Assembly (NCBI GenBank): GCA_024742485.1
Contig: JANSYK010000003.1
Span: 992,001 to 1,056,000 of the forward strand
Length of the DNA: 64,000 nt
From: Alphaproteobacteria bacterium
GTDB lineage: Bacteria > Pseudomonadota > Alphaproteobacteria > Rhizobiales > Rhizobiaceae
Direction: 5' to 3'
Shown here in pieces: positions 44,418 to 53,967 of this stretch. The notes beneath the pieces were generated by a model. It made no database searches and was not told where the DNA came from. It saw only the letters and a list, made by a program, of their open reading frames with translations. The stretch's first letter is position 1, and each line of letters starts with the position of its first letter. The position numbers and the translations under genes were made by a program.

Positions 44418-45353
44418 TTGGCGAAACAGTGTCTTTTGTCCATTGGTGAATGCATGATCGAATTTGCGCGGACCGCGGATTCGAATTCATGGCTGCGCAA
44501 TTTCGCCGGTGATACGTTCAATACCGCGTGGTACTTCAACAAACTGACGCGGGATGACTGGCAAACAGCCTACTTTACCGCGATAGGCGATGATCGTGTT
44601 TCCGACGAAATGTGTGCATTCATAGAGGCAGCGCGTATCGGCACCGGCCACATCAGAAGAATTGCCGGCAAATCACCGGGGCTTTACACGATTGATCTCG
44701 ATGGAGCCGAGCGCAGCTTCTGCTATTGGCGCGAAAACTCTGCGGCAAAGCGACTTGCCGACGATGCTGACGCAATGAGCGTGGCCTTGGCGTCGGCCAC
44801 GGAAATATACTTTTCCGGGATTACGCTGGCCATTTTGGACGACCTCGGCCGAACGCGCCTCCTTGATGCGCTCCGCAGCGCAAAGGAAGCAGGAAAGTCG
44901 GTCTCGTTCGATCCCAATATCAGACCCCGCCTCTGGAACAATGAATCCGAGATGAAGGGCTGGGTCGAAAGAGCCGCGGCCGTCTCGACCCGTGCATTCC
45001 CGACCTTTCCGGATGAAGCGGGTCTGTTCGGTGACAATGGGCTGGCCGGCACGGCGCAGCGTTACCGTTCCTGCGGAGTCGCTGAAGTGGTGGTCAAGAA
45101 CGGGGCCGAACCCTGTTTTGCAACACATGGGCAGGAAGCGGTGACTGTTCCGGCACAAAAGGTTGAACATCCTGTCGACACGACGGGGGCCGGCGATTCA
45201 TTCAATGGCGCCTATCTTGCCGCGCGTGTTGCCGGAAAACCGTTGGCCGAGGCCTGCGATCAGGCCCATCGGGTTTCTGCCAGGGTTGTTTCATCGTTCG
45301 GTGCACTGCTTGCGCCGGCCAGCATTGCCGAGATCGAGACATGGTACGGCTAA
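44418..45353 (+). CDS. kdgK: PfkB-family sugar kinase, probable 2-dehydro-3-deoxygluconokinase
   Basis: 311 residues from a TTG start about 9 nt after GGAAGGG. The N-terminal LSIGECMIEFA and FAGDTFNTAWYF are typical of KDG kinases, and the PfkB signature 2 is DTTGAGDSFNGAY with the catalytic Asp. It phosphorylates 2-keto-3-deoxygluconate to KDPG for the Entner-Doudoroff pathway. No other ED or uronate genes are adjacent. Its stop overlaps the convergent YjbR gene by 4 bp. Confidence 0.8.
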   Translation: MAKQCLLSIGECMIEFARTADSNSWLRNFAGDTFNTAWYFNKLTRDDWQTAYFTAIGDDRVSDEMCAFIEAARIGTGHIRRIAGKSPGLYTIDLDGAERSFCYWRENSAAKRLADDADAMSVALASATEIYFSGITLAILDDLGRTRLLDALRSAKEAGKSVSFDPNIRPRLWNNESEMKGWVERAAAVSTRAFPTFPDEAGLFGDNGLAGTAQRYRSCGVAEVVVKNGAEPCFATHGQEAVTVPAQKVEHPVDTTGAGDSFNGAYLAARVAGKPLAEACDQAHRVSARVVSSFGALLAPASIAEIETWYG

Positions 45354-45721
45354 GACCGCACTTTTGATTTCAGGCCGAGTGCCTTTTGACGGGCTTTTGT
45401 GAGCTTGCCGGCGACAATGTCGTGGGCGGCATCAAGATAGCGCTTCAGGTCATCGTCATCCATGGCGTCCGGGTCCCGGACCTGGACCCATTTTGCGCGG
45501 GCAAGATAGGGAGCCGGGACGATCCCTTCCTGCTCGCACAAAATCTCATAGGAGAAATCACTGCACTTGAAACTGATGCATTGGTGCGTCCCGGTTCCCC
45601 AGTGGGAGCATAGGGCAAATATTTTGCCACCGACCTTCCAGACCGAGGCACCGCCCCATTGTTCAACATGCGTTGTTGCCTGGAGGCTTTGGCAATAGGC
45701 ATCGAATTCTGTGCGGTTCAT
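45350..45721 (-). CDS. MmcQ/YjbR-family DNA-binding protein
   Basis: 123 residues from the ATG at MNRTEFDAYC, 7 nt after GGAA; an upstream start at 45772 would add 17 residues. The pattern WGGASVWKVGGKIFAL and YLARAKWVQV, ending KLTKARQKALGLK, is the YjbR CyaY-like fold. These small proteins bind DNA weakly in vitro; their role is unknown. It is convergent with kdgK. Confidence 0.83.
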   Translation of the reverse strand: MNRTEFDAYCQSLQATTHVEQWGGASVWKVGGKIFALCSHWGTGTHQCISFKCSDFSYEILCEQEGIVPAPYLARAKWVQVRDPDAMDDDDLKRYLDAAHDIVAGKLTKARQKALGLKSKVRS

Positions 45722-45959
45722 TGTATTTCCGAGACGTAACCTTGCCGGTGTGGCGCTGAGCTCATCATTCACAAATCGCCACAGATGTCATCCGTGAGTA
45801 TCGCGGTCGCTCACGGTATCTTACGTTCGGTGCCGCAGCGTGTGATTAGACTTCGAAATGGCACATGGCTATCCTTCCCATGGGCGCAGCAAGGCCGATT
45901 GCTCGGGCGACTGCTGCCATCCCACTGGGCAGCCGGCGAACAAAGACCGGGAGACGCTG

Positions 45960-47657
45960 TTGATCACGCGCAGAGAGACCATGCGTCTGGCACTGGCAAG
46001 CAGTGGCGCTGTACTTCTGCCGGGTTGCGCTGGCACGGCCGAGCCTTTTCCAGACATCCCCGTTGAAGGTGGCGCGATCGACATTCATTGTCATCTGTTC
46101 AATGGAACCGATCTGCCGGTTACCCGGTTTTTGACTCAGGTCGTTCTGGCCGAGCACGAGTCGCAGCCCGAAGCGATCACCGCGCAGGGCGGCATCGTTG
46201 ATCCGACATTGATCGAGCGCCTGATCCGGTTGCTTACGCGCGGCCTGCTGCGTGATGCGCCAACTGCGGTCGAGGAGACCAGTTATCTTGAACGCCGAGC
46301 ACCTAAACGGGAAGCGGCGACACTCAAGGGCGCACGACAGCAGGTGGTTGACCGAACGGCAAGTTTTCTGGATCAGGGCAACAGACCAGAAGGATTCACC
46401 GCGCAGTCAGGTGGCGAGGAAGCGCTGCGCCAGGAAATCCTGTTGGCCGCCGGATCATCACCCGAATCCATAACACCGAATGCGTCCGTCGACTATCAGG
46501 CGGTCGCGGCGCGGGCCGTAGCCTCCAATTCAGCGATCGGACTGATCGCTCGCTGGGTTGCACTGTTTTTTCGCTACCGCCATGAACTTGCAGACGAATT
46601 GGCAACGGCAACGCGGCGCAATGGCCGCGAACCAAGATTGCTGGTGCCCTCGATGGTCGACTACGCCCATTGGTTGGGCGAAGATGCTGTCAGCGGGTCA
46701 ACTCTGCCGGAACAGGTTGATGTGTTCAGTCATATTGCACGTCGACGCGGAAAGACAGCCGTGCATGGCATGGTCGGGTATGATCCCTTGCGCGCCGTTT
46801 TCTTCAAACGAGGGGTGGCCTATGAGCGGTTTACGACGCAACCCTTCGATCCATTGGTGCTTGCCCGGAAGGCTCTGGAAGACAGCGGGTTTATCGGTTT
46901 GAAGATGTATCCGCCGATGGGTTTCAAACCAATCGGAAACACGGATCGGCAGGGGTATCAGGACCGGATCAAACAAGCCTTGGGTGGATTTGGAGGGCTT
47001 GGCCGTGATCTCGACGGGGCGATGGCCAATGCGTTTGATCTGTGTATCGCGCAAGGCGCGCCAATTCTGACCCATGCGCGGTTTTCCGTTGGGGCGGGCC
47101 CCAATTTTGCCGCGCGGGCAAATCCAGCCTATTGGATCGACGTCGTGAAGAAGCGCCAATGGCGGGATTTACGTCTGTGCCTGGCACATATGGGTTACTT
47201 TCAGCCGTGGAACGGAAGCAGCACAGCGGGGCTGGCGCCTGGCAGGCGGACCTGGGAGTGGACCGCTGGCAACTACATCAAGGACAATCCGCAATCCAAT
47301 GTCTGTATTGATATCAGCTATTTGACCGAAGTATTGGGAAGCAGTCAGGAGAGGCGCCAGCAACTGGCGGACAAACTGCGCGAGTGGATCGATGAATGCG
47401 ACCCGGATGTACGCCATATCCTCTATGGTACCGACTGGACCATGGTCGGGCGCGAGCCGGATTTTCCCAACTACACGTCCGAGGTTCTGAAGTTTCTGAG
47501 TAAACAGTGCGGCCTCGATGACCAGCAGGTTGACCGGATCATGATGGGCAATGCCGTCCGGTTTCTCGGACTGCTGCCCGGGGACAAGACACGTCAGCGC
47601 CTGACTGAATTCTACGAACGCCACAACCTGCCACTGTCAAGACTACCAGGTGTTTAG
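45960..47657 (+). CDS. Lipoprotein amidohydrolase-family protein
   Basis: 565 residues from a TTG start 6 nt after GGGAG; an ATG at 45858 is less likely. The leader TRRETMRLALASSGAVLLPGC is a twin-arginine-type lipoprotein signal with lipidated Cys at about residue 23. The enzyme domain opens with IDIHCHLFNG (metal His-x-His) and closes with HILYGTDWTMVG, as in PF04909 amidohydrolases. The size is larger than usual, with an insertion of about 150 residues after the first strand. The substrate is unknown, and the membrane-anchored location outside the cytoplasm is inferred from the signal. Confidence 0.75.
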   Translation: MITRRETMRLALASSGAVLLPGCAGTAEPFPDIPVEGGAIDIHCHLFNGTDLPVTRFLTQVVLAEHESQPEAITAQGGIVDPTLIERLIRLLTRGLLRDAPTAVEETSYLERRAPKREAATLKGARQQVVDRTASFLDQGNRPEGFTAQSGGEEALRQEILLAAGSSPESITPNASVDYQAVAARAVASNSAIGLIARWVALFFRYRHELADELATATRRNGREPRLLVPSMVDYAHWLGEDAVSGSTLPEQVDVFSHIARRRGKTAVHGMVGYDPLRAVFFKRGVAYERFTTQPFDPLVLARKALEDSGFIGLKMYPPMGFKPIGNTDRQGYQDRIKQALGGFGGLGRDLDGAMANAFDLCIAQGAPILTHARFSVGAGPNFAARANPAYWIDVVKKRQWRDLRLCLAHMGYFQPWNGSSTAGLAPGRRTWEWTAGNYIKDNPQSNVCIDISYLTEVLGSSQERRQQLADKLREWIDECDPDVRHILYGTDWTMVGREPDFPNYTSEVLKFLSKQCGLDDQQVDRIMMGNAVRFLGLLPGDKTRQRLTEFYERHNLPLSRLPGV

Positions 47658-47694
47658 AGCGAGTATCTGTTATCAAAACCGCGGATCATGTTGC

Positions 47695-48393
47695 TCAAAC
47701 CGGCGACCCTGTCGTGCCATCGGGAGGTTGAGCATTCGATAGATAGGGCTCCGGGATGCCTTCTGCCTGGAAGGCACGGGCAACCGCCGGACGTGACTGC
47801 ACCGCCATCAGCAATCTGTTTAAGGCAGGATAGTCCTGGGGCCGAAACAGCCCGGGATCTGACATCGGATACAATTGCGGCCATCGCAGACAAAGTGCGG
47901 CGTAGATATCCACAATCGAGAGCGTGTCCTTGCCAAGGTATGGACCTTCCGAGCTGGCATAAAGCTTCTCCAGAATGTCAAAATGGCGGCACAGCCTTTC
48001 ACGGGTGATCGCCGCGTGGGATCGCAGCGTCTCCTGGTCAAGACCGACATATTTTTTCGGGTAAAACAACTGCCGAAGATCCGGGTGTATCGTGTTGCTG
48101 ATGAAGAACAGCCATTTCAGGAATTGCGGTCTCCCGCTGTCCTCAGCCTCCGGCGCCAACCGGCCATGGCGTTCCGCCAGGGTCAAAGCGATCGCGGCCG
48201 TTTCAAAAACCGGTTCATCATCAATCAGGCAAACTGGGATAAGCCCGTTCGGGTTGAGCTTGCGATAGGTGTCGCTTTCCTGTTCCTTCACGCTGCGGTT
48301 GACCGGCACCGTCTCATAGGCAACGCCCAGTTCCTCAAGAACAACGCGGATCACCAGTGAGGCGTTGTCAGGGGCGAAATACAGCGTGTACAT
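47695..48393 (-). CDS. Glutathione S-transferase
   Basis: 232 residues from the ATG at MYTLYFAPDNAS. The N-terminal thioredoxin-like GSH domain (SLVIRVVLEELG; NPNGLIPVCLIDDEPVFETAAI) is followed by an all-helical domain (LSIVDIYAALCLRWPQLYP). The catalytic residue is probably the Ser/Asn near DNAS. The target is unknown. It is convergent with the lipoprotein amidohydrolase gene. Confidence 0.85.
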   Translation of the reverse strand: MYTLYFAPDNASLVIRVVLEELGVAYETVPVNRSVKEQESDTYRKLNPNGLIPVCLIDDEPVFETAAIALTLAERHGRLAPEAEDSGRPQFLKWLFFISNTIHPDLRQLFYPKKYVGLDQETLRSHAAITRERLCRHFDILEKLYASSEGPYLGKDTLSIVDIYAALCLRWPQLYPMSDPGLFRPQDYPALNRLLMAVQSRPAVARAFQAEGIPEPYLSNAQPPDGTTGSPV

Positions 48394-48501
48394 GGGAATC
48401 TCTTCAGTGCCTCCATCCGTGCAGTCTGCACTCAGAAGACAGGGAAACCCGTTTATGTCAATCCGATCGGTCAGCCGCCTCAAGCAGTATGAGCGCGTCG
48501 A

Positions 48502-48981
48502 TCAGGATTTGAGCGGGATCCAGATTTCGACGGCACCTTTTCCCGATGCATGATCGAATGTTTCGGCGTAACGCTCGATCTCCGGTGTTGATGCCTCCTG
48601 ATGGCCCGATCGTGTGCACCATTCATCCACTATGGTCTTGCGGGCTTTCTCGAGATCGGACATGTGACCATCATGGGAGAACACAGCATAGGTCTGTTCA
48701 GGAATTCTCATGCAATCAAGTTCCGGAGGCAGATCCGAAAAGTCATCGACTTCCACGGCACACATGTAGTCCGCCTTCTTTGCCGAGTCGGCGTTGCACA
48801 CCACCCCATAGGCCGCGGTACCGACCTGATGCGGCAGGCTACCGAGATAAGGCCAAAGGCGACGCCATTGGCGTGGAATCTGTCGATTTGTATCCTTGAT
48901 CGAGTGGCATTGCCGCAGGCCTGCAACCAGCATTGATTTGCCGATCGTGATGCGGGGCTCGCCAATTGCCGATGCATCCAT
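48502..48981 (-). CDS. GyrI-like small-molecule-binding protein
   Basis: 159 residues forming a single GyrI/AraC effector-binding domain: MLVAGLRQC near the start, WRRLWPYLGSLP, YGVVCNAD, and the C-terminal VEIWIPLK typical of this family. Stand-alone members bind or hydrolyse hydrophobic small molecules. No DNA-binding domain is attached. Confidence 0.78.
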   Translation of the reverse strand: MDASAIGEPRITIGKSMLVAGLRQCHSIKDTNRQIPRQWRRLWPYLGSLPHQVGTAAYGVVCNADSAKKADYMCAVEVDDFSDLPPELDCMRIPEQTYAVFSHDGHMSDLEKARKTIVDEWCTRSGHQEASTPEIERYAETFDHASGKGAVEIWIPLKS

Positions 48982-49470
48982 TTTCGTGCCTCGCTGAGGT
49001 CAGCGTGGCATGAAAAGGACACGCGCGCTGACCTTTGCTCCATCTGCATGTTCGGACCGGACGAAATACAAGGCTGCCACAACAGATGGGCTTCCGGTTT
49101 ATTGTCCACCAAAACATGCCCGGTAAATTTGGCGGGTTTGTGATGGCGAGTTTGTGTGGCGTTTTCAGTCGGTTGGCGCCGAAACACTTCAACTGATGCG
49201 ATTGAATGGTGTCGCTGGCGCACGACAAGGCAGGAATCGCAAACTGAGACTGATACAAAAAATTCATGTGTTGCGAAAAAGTGAAACATATGTATCATCA
49301 GGGGAAGGCTCCTTCCGAATGTTCGGCTGATGGCCTCTCAAATCTCTGTCGCGGCTTTGACGGACACGATAGGGTGTCTCTGCTTCATCAGCGCGGTATT
49401 GGCCATGAGGGAGAAACCACCGGTGCAGGAATGAGCACCCAGGATCACATCAGGCAGTCCGGATAACATC
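48982..49470. promoter_or_regulatory. Gene-free stretch with a possible promoter
   Basis: 489 bp between divergent genes. On the plus strand TTGCGA (49271-49276), N16, TATCAT (49293-49298) could drive the aminotransferase gene 170 bp downstream. The 12 bases CATATGTATCAT recur in the cyclase promoter at 8789-8800. Nothing else is recognised. Confidence 0.35.
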
Positions 49471-50799
49471 ATGTCCCATATTTTTCCCCGCCACACGCAA
49501 GTCGAATTGCCCGTCATCAAGGGCGGTGAGGGATGTTACCTGATCGATCGTGCCGGCAAACACTACCTGGATGGATCCGGCGGTGCCGCAGTATCTTGTC
49601 TCGGGCATGGCGACCCGGACGTCACAGCAGCGATCAAGAGCCAACTGGATGAAGTCGCATTCGCGCATACCGGGTTTTTTACCTCCGAACCGGCTGAGCA
49701 GCTTGCCGATCTCCTGATCGCCAACGCACCTGACGGCATCGAACGCGTCTATCTCGTCAGTGGTGGCTCCGAGGCTGTGGAGGCGGCGTTGAAACTGGCC
49801 AGGCAGTTCTTTGTGGAAAAGGGTGAACCGTCCCGGCATCGAGTTATTGCACGCCATCAAAGCTATCATGGCAACACGCTCGGTGCGCTCGCCGCCGGCG
49901 GCAATGCATGGCGTCGCGAACCCTATCTCCCGCTTCTGGCGCAAACCACCCACATCTCTCCGTGCTACGAATATCGTGGCCGTGCCGAGGACGAGTCTGC
50001 CTTTGAGTATGGCCAGCGGGTTGCCAATGAACTGGAGGAAGAGATCCTGCGGCTTGGCTCCGAATCTGTCATGGCATTCATTGCAGAACCGATAGTCGGT
50101 GCGACGATGGGAGCTGTTCCGTCAGTCGACGGCTACTTCAAACGAATCCGTGAAATCTGTGACGCCCATGGCATCCTTCTCATTCTCGACGAAGTAATGT
50201 GCGGTATGGGTCGTTCGGGGTCACTCTTTGCCGCCGAGCAAGATGGCGTCAAACCCGACATGGTGACCGTCGCCAAAGGACTGGGGGCCGGCTACCAGCC
50301 CATTGGCGCGTTGCTGTGTACTGCTGAAATCTACGACGCGATACGGGACGGCTCCGGGTTCTTCCAACACGGGCACACCTATATGGGCCACCCGGTGGCC
50401 TGCGCCGCTTCCCTTGCGGTTCTCACGGCCATTTTTGAGCGCAAACTGATTTCCCGTGTCACCGAGATGGGTGACAAACTTCAGAGCGCACTCGAAGGGG
50501 CGTTCAGTCAGCACGCTCATATCGGAGACATTCGGGGTAGGGGGCTGTTTCGCGGGATCGAGCTGGTCGAAGACAGGGCGAGAAAAGTGCCGTTCGATGC
50601 GCATCGAGGCATCAATAATCGGGTGAAACGGGCCGCCTTTGAGGCAGGCCTTATTTGTTATCCGGCGGGTGGCACAGTCGATGGTGTGCAGGGCGACCAC
50701 ATCCTCCTGGCGCCACCTTTCATCATCGAGGACCACCACATTGATGAGATGGTCAGCAAGCTGGAAACCGCAGTGGGGACCGCAATTCAATCGGCCTGA
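49471..50799 (+). CDS. Class III PLP-dependent aminotransferase
   Basis: 442 residues. Family motifs: VSGGSEAVEAALKLARQFF, HQSYHGNTLGALA, LILDEVMCGMGRSGSLFA and the PLP Lys in VAKGLGAGYQPIGA (about residue 270). Members use omega-amino acids, polyamines or beta-amino acids as amino donors, and the family cannot be narrowed from sequence alone. It is isolated, with a 43-bp gap to the convergent SRPBCC gene. Confidence 0.87.
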   Translation: MSHIFPRHTQVELPVIKGGEGCYLIDRAGKHYLDGSGGAAVSCLGHGDPDVTAAIKSQLDEVAFAHTGFFTSEPAEQLADLLIANAPDGIERVYLVSGGSEAVEAALKLARQFFVEKGEPSRHRVIARHQSYHGNTLGALAAGGNAWRREPYLPLLAQTTHISPCYEYRGRAEDESAFEYGQRVANELEEEILRLGSESVMAFIAEPIVGATMGAVPSVDGYFKRIREICDAHGILLILDEVMCGMGRSGSLFAAEQDGVKPDMVTVAKGLGAGYQPIGALLCTAEIYDAIRDGSGFFQHGHTYMGHPVACAASLAVLTAIFERKLISRVTEMGDKLQSALEGAFSQHAHIGDIRGRGLFRGIELVEDRARKVPFDAHRGINNRVKRAAFEAGLICYPAGGTVDGVQGDHILLAPPFIIEDHHIDEMVSKLETAVGTAIQSA

Positions 50800-50842
50800 T
50801 AATCCGCATAAACCAGCGGTGTTCACCGATCAATGCAACCGC

Positions 50843-51259
50843 TCAGGCTGACAGTCGCACATCGCTCTTCTGGTCAAGCATTGTCGAGAGCTGCTCGATA
50901 TAATCGTCCCACCCGCTATCGTGCATGTCCCGGCTTGCTTCCTTCACGAAACCGGTCTGTTGGATGTGCAAGGCGGTTCCCTTGGCGGTCGGACTGAACG
51001 TGACATCGATTTCAGTGATCTCACCGTCTCGATCCCACTCCCAAGTATAGCGAATGTGTCGATCAGGAATGACCGAGAAGAACAACCCTTCGGCCCGCGA
51101 ACACCGGTCTTCCATTTCCATGTAGAGACGATAGTGACCACCTACGGTCGGATTGATGTCCATCCGGGTTGCCGGTGGGATGACGGTATCAGAGCAAACC
51201 CATGCACTGAACACGCGATGTGGCGTGAATGGCAGCTCGAAGTGCTTGTCGATATTCAT
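50843..51259 (-). CDS. SRPBCC (AHA1-like) domain protein
   Basis: 138 residues from the ATG at MNIDKHFELPF, with AGGA 4 nt upstream; longer starts lack a ribosome site. The START-like fold is recognised by FTPHRVFSAWV, GHYRLYMEM, HIRYTWEWDRDG and the C-terminal GWDDYIEQL. Such proteins bind hydrophobic ligands. Often they sit with an ArsR regulator, which is absent here. Confidence 0.8.
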   Translation of the reverse strand: MNIDKHFELPFTPHRVFSAWVCSDTVIPPATRMDINPTVGGHYRLYMEMEDRCSRAEGLFFSVIPDRHIRYTWEWDRDGEITEIDVTFSPTAKGTALHIQQTGFVKEASRDMHDSGWDDYIEQLSTMLDQKSDVRLSA

Positions 51260-51748
51260 ACGATCCTTCCACAGCCCCCGCACTGCTTCCGCTTGAGTCC
51301 GATCGACCATGCATAGCAAGAGACATGGCGAATCAGAGCTAACAAATTCTAACCCGTTGAAATGTTCTTGCAAACGAACCGATACACCCTTCCGAAGGGT
51401 CAAGGGAGCACCTTGTCCGCAACCGGTGATGTCCGGGAAAGCAAAGAATCAGATTCCGGAAAGATAAGTATATGAAATAGCGAGAGGAAATAGATTGAGG
51501 TGAATTCAACTCAGACCCCGGTGCCGCTGTCGTGTCGTTCTTGGCCGTGAGGGTGAAGAGGGTCAAATTTGCTCATCCAGGCTGTCGGTGCGTCAACAGC
51601 ATATCGCCAATCGGTGATTTAAACCCGAATCGCTGCACCGCGGCTGACTGGCTCGGCCCAGTTGTTCGTGTGAACTGTGAAACCCCAGGAGGTCGCGCAA
51701 AATGGCATCCGTAAACACCTCCGTTGGATCAGCCTCTGTGCGATTTGC
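51260..51748. other. Gene-free stretch
   Basis: 489 bp between the SRPBCC gene start and the end of the HupE-like gene, both on the minus strand. I see no convincing ORF, repeat or terminator. It presumably carries the SRPBCC promoter. Confidence 0.45.
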
Positions 51749-52351
51749 TCAGGGGAGTGGTGCCAATAGAAGCGCAACCATCATGATGCCAATTGCGGTG
51801 ATCCACGAGCCAGCGACACGCAACGCAATTGGGACCCACGGCCAACGGTCGGCGCCACTTAGCCAGTCAGCCAACAAGAAGGGTGTAACAAAAAAGAGAT
51901 TCGCCCGCAGGGCACTTCCTGCGGCGACGCCGAGGGCGGCGCCCCAATCACTTGCACCTGGCGCGGACGAAATTCCTTCAAGGACACCCGCCACTGACGC
52001 AACAGACACTGCCACAACCATCGGCACGGGCATTTTGAGCGCAATGAGAATACCCAGCGTAACGGCAACGGCAAGCAATACCAGACTCAGAGAAAGGAGC
52101 GAAAAAACTGTTGGTGGGACGGCCAAACCGACGGCCATTGTCACCATGAAAATGGGCCACATCTGTCGGAAGGAAAGCTTGCGGTGTTGGCCAAGAAACA
52201 AACCCGCCGCAATCAATGCGATGGTCTGTTCCGCGAACAGCCAGGGAAGCAAAAAACCTGCTTCGAACCCGTCCGTTGCACTCATGGCAAATTGAGCGTT
52301 CGCCTGAACCGGCAGGAGAATCGCAGCCAGAAAAATGAAGGAAAATCGCAT
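51749..52351 (-). CDS. HupE/UreJ-like membrane protein (second of pair)
   Basis: 200 residues with a signal peptide (about 1-19, ending ANAQF) and five to six membrane segments. It is more divergent than its upstream neighbour, lacking a clear HPxxGxDH motif. It starts 4 bp after that gene ends, so the two are cotranscribed. Probably a partner or degenerate duplicate of the HupE/UreJ protein. Confidence 0.65.
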   Translation of the reverse strand: MRFSFIFLAAILLPVQANAQFAMSATDGFEAGFLLPWLFAEQTIALIAAGLFLGQHRKLSFRQMWPIFMVTMAVGLAVPPTVFSLLSLSLVLLAVAVTLGILIALKMPVPMVVAVSVASVAGVLEGISSAPGASDWGAALGVAAGSALRANLFFVTPFLLADWLSGADRWPWVPIALRVAGSWITAIGIMMVALLLAPLP

Positions 52352-52355
52352 CGTT

Positions 52356-52958
52356 TCAAAGAATGCCGATCAGGAATGCGATGCCGGCCACCGCAATGGC
52401 CGCCCCGGCGGATCGCACGGCAAGAGCGCCCGCTGGCCAGCCGATCAGGGCTCCAAAGAGAATTCCAAACAGATGCAGCAATCCGGTCGCGATGACGAAT
52501 CCTGTTGAATAGGCGATGGGACTGGCCGCATTGGGCAATTCGGTCCCGTGCGCATGACCATGAAAGACCGCAAAACTGCCAACGATGACGATCGCAATCC
52601 ATAAAGGTGCGCGCTGAGCAAGAGCGATCAACGCGCCGAGCACCACCGACGAGAACGCAATGCCGGTCTCAACGGCTGGAATAGGGACACCGACGATGCC
52701 CAGAACCCCACCAAAAGCCATGATCATCGGAAACACAACCGGCAGCAGCCAGATAGAGGGAGCGCCCAAAAAGGCACCCCAAAGTCCGACGGCCACCATC
52801 GCCAGAACATGGTCCCAACCAAACAGAGGATGCGTAAAACCAGTGACAAATCCGCCGGCAAAGCCGGGATCATCGACATGGGCAGCCGCAATCTCCGGCA
52901 GTCCGCCAGCAACAAGTGCGGTCAGTACAAATAACAGATTACGCGATATGGTTGGCAC
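52356..52958 (-). CDS. HupE/UreJ-family metal permease
   Basis: 200 residues from a GTG; an ATG at 53033 would add 25 residues. The leader is followed by the family motif FTHPLFGWDHVLAMVAVGLWG (about residues 40-60), which carries the nickel/cobalt-binding HPxxGxDH-like residues, and by HGHAHGTELP. These proteins import Ni2+ or Co2+ for hydrogenase, urease or B12. No hydrogenase or urease genes are in the window, so the metal use is unclear. Confidence 0.82.
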   Translation of the reverse strand: MPTISRNLLFVLTALVAGGLPEIAAAHVDDPGFAGGFVTGFTHPLFGWDHVLAMVAVGLWGAFLGAPSIWLLPVVFPMIMAFGGVLGIVGVPIPAVETGIAFSSVVLGALIALAQRAPLWIAIVIVGSFAVFHGHAHGTELPNAASPIAYSTGFVIATGLLHLFGILFGALIGWPAGALAVRSAGAAIAVAGIAFLIGIL

Positions 52959-53967
52959 AGTTTCTCTGCTCAATCCCGCCCCAAAGTTCCGTGAAACCCG
53001 GCTGAACCCATCCCGATCATGACGACCGGACAATAGATATCATCGGCTGTCCAGTGCCCAAATGACGGATGTCGCCGATCATTGCAAGGGCTTAAACTGA
53101 TTGAACGTCGCTGGACGAGACCGCGGTTCTGATCCAAAGATGTTGCAAGGCCACCGCTCGCCACCAACACGGAAGCGCGCCATGTCGCCAAGTGGCCACG
53201 CCTTACCGAATTGTAATGTGATCGCCACCAAGCCGCCGCAATCCAATGGCCATATTCGATCCTATCGGAGGCGCCAGAATGTATCTCGTTGCGTTTCCCA
53301 CACACGCTGATGGACACCCTCGGCAAACAATAACAGTGAAGAATTCTGCGACGACGATTGCTTCCCATCGGGCATGGAAAACGCGCAGCGGGTGCCAGAA
53401 CAATCAAGAGCGAACCCAGTAGGTTCGCTCTTTTTTTTATGGGGGTCTGACTGGCAGTTTGGTCATTCTCGTTTCATCACGACTATATGGAATGGGAACC
53501 GCTGTTTTGCCCTGGCGGTTTGTATGGTCTCGCAACAGCCAGGATGGGCGGATCCTTGACCATTGCGAGACCGAGGAAAGCCTGCGCATTCGCATTGCGA
53601 AAACGCAAACCGGCTTTCTTTCCGTTATTCAGTTATCGCTGCGGGCCGGTATTCTTTTGGATGCTGTCTCATCATGTTGCCCAGCCGTTTCCGTAACCAA
53701 TGAGCACATTGCAAGTTTTCGAGCTTGAACAGTCCCGACAACTGGTGAGGATTGCCGCCACCCGTCGGCCTGTCTTTCGCCTGACAGACATATCGTTGGT
53801 TTCCCGCCGGAAACAACGTCCCGAAAATTAAATCTGCGTAAGGAATCTTCGTGGATCGAACGACAGTTGCATGTCCCGATTTTGGCAGTTGAATGGTGAC
53901 AGTCCAGTTTCAATGTCACGATGTTCATGATATGTTCCTTTTCCTGAGAAATGCAGCAGGAACGAAC
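52959..53967. other. Long gene-poor stretch with an orphan terminator
   Basis: About 1 kb with no convincing CDS. The ORFs on both strands lack family motifs or ribosome sites. It contains a textbook terminator at 53406-53438 and a second small hairpin at about 53794-53816 (GTTTCC-CGCC-GGAAAC). A small RNA on the plus strand is possible. Confidence 0.5.
53406..53438 (+). terminator. Strong intrinsic terminator without an upstream gene
   Basis: A perfect 11-bp stem AAGAGCGAACC / GGTTCGCTCTT with loop CAGTA is followed by eight T. It acts on plus-strand transcription, yet the nearest upstream genes are on the minus strand. Its RNA source, perhaps an sRNA starting in 53040-53400, is unidentified. 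Confidence 0.8.

Noticed and set aside
52970-53407. 145-codon minus-strand ORF upstream of the HupE-like gene
   Set aside because: No motif, Cys/Arg/His-rich composition, and it runs into the HupE leader in another frame.
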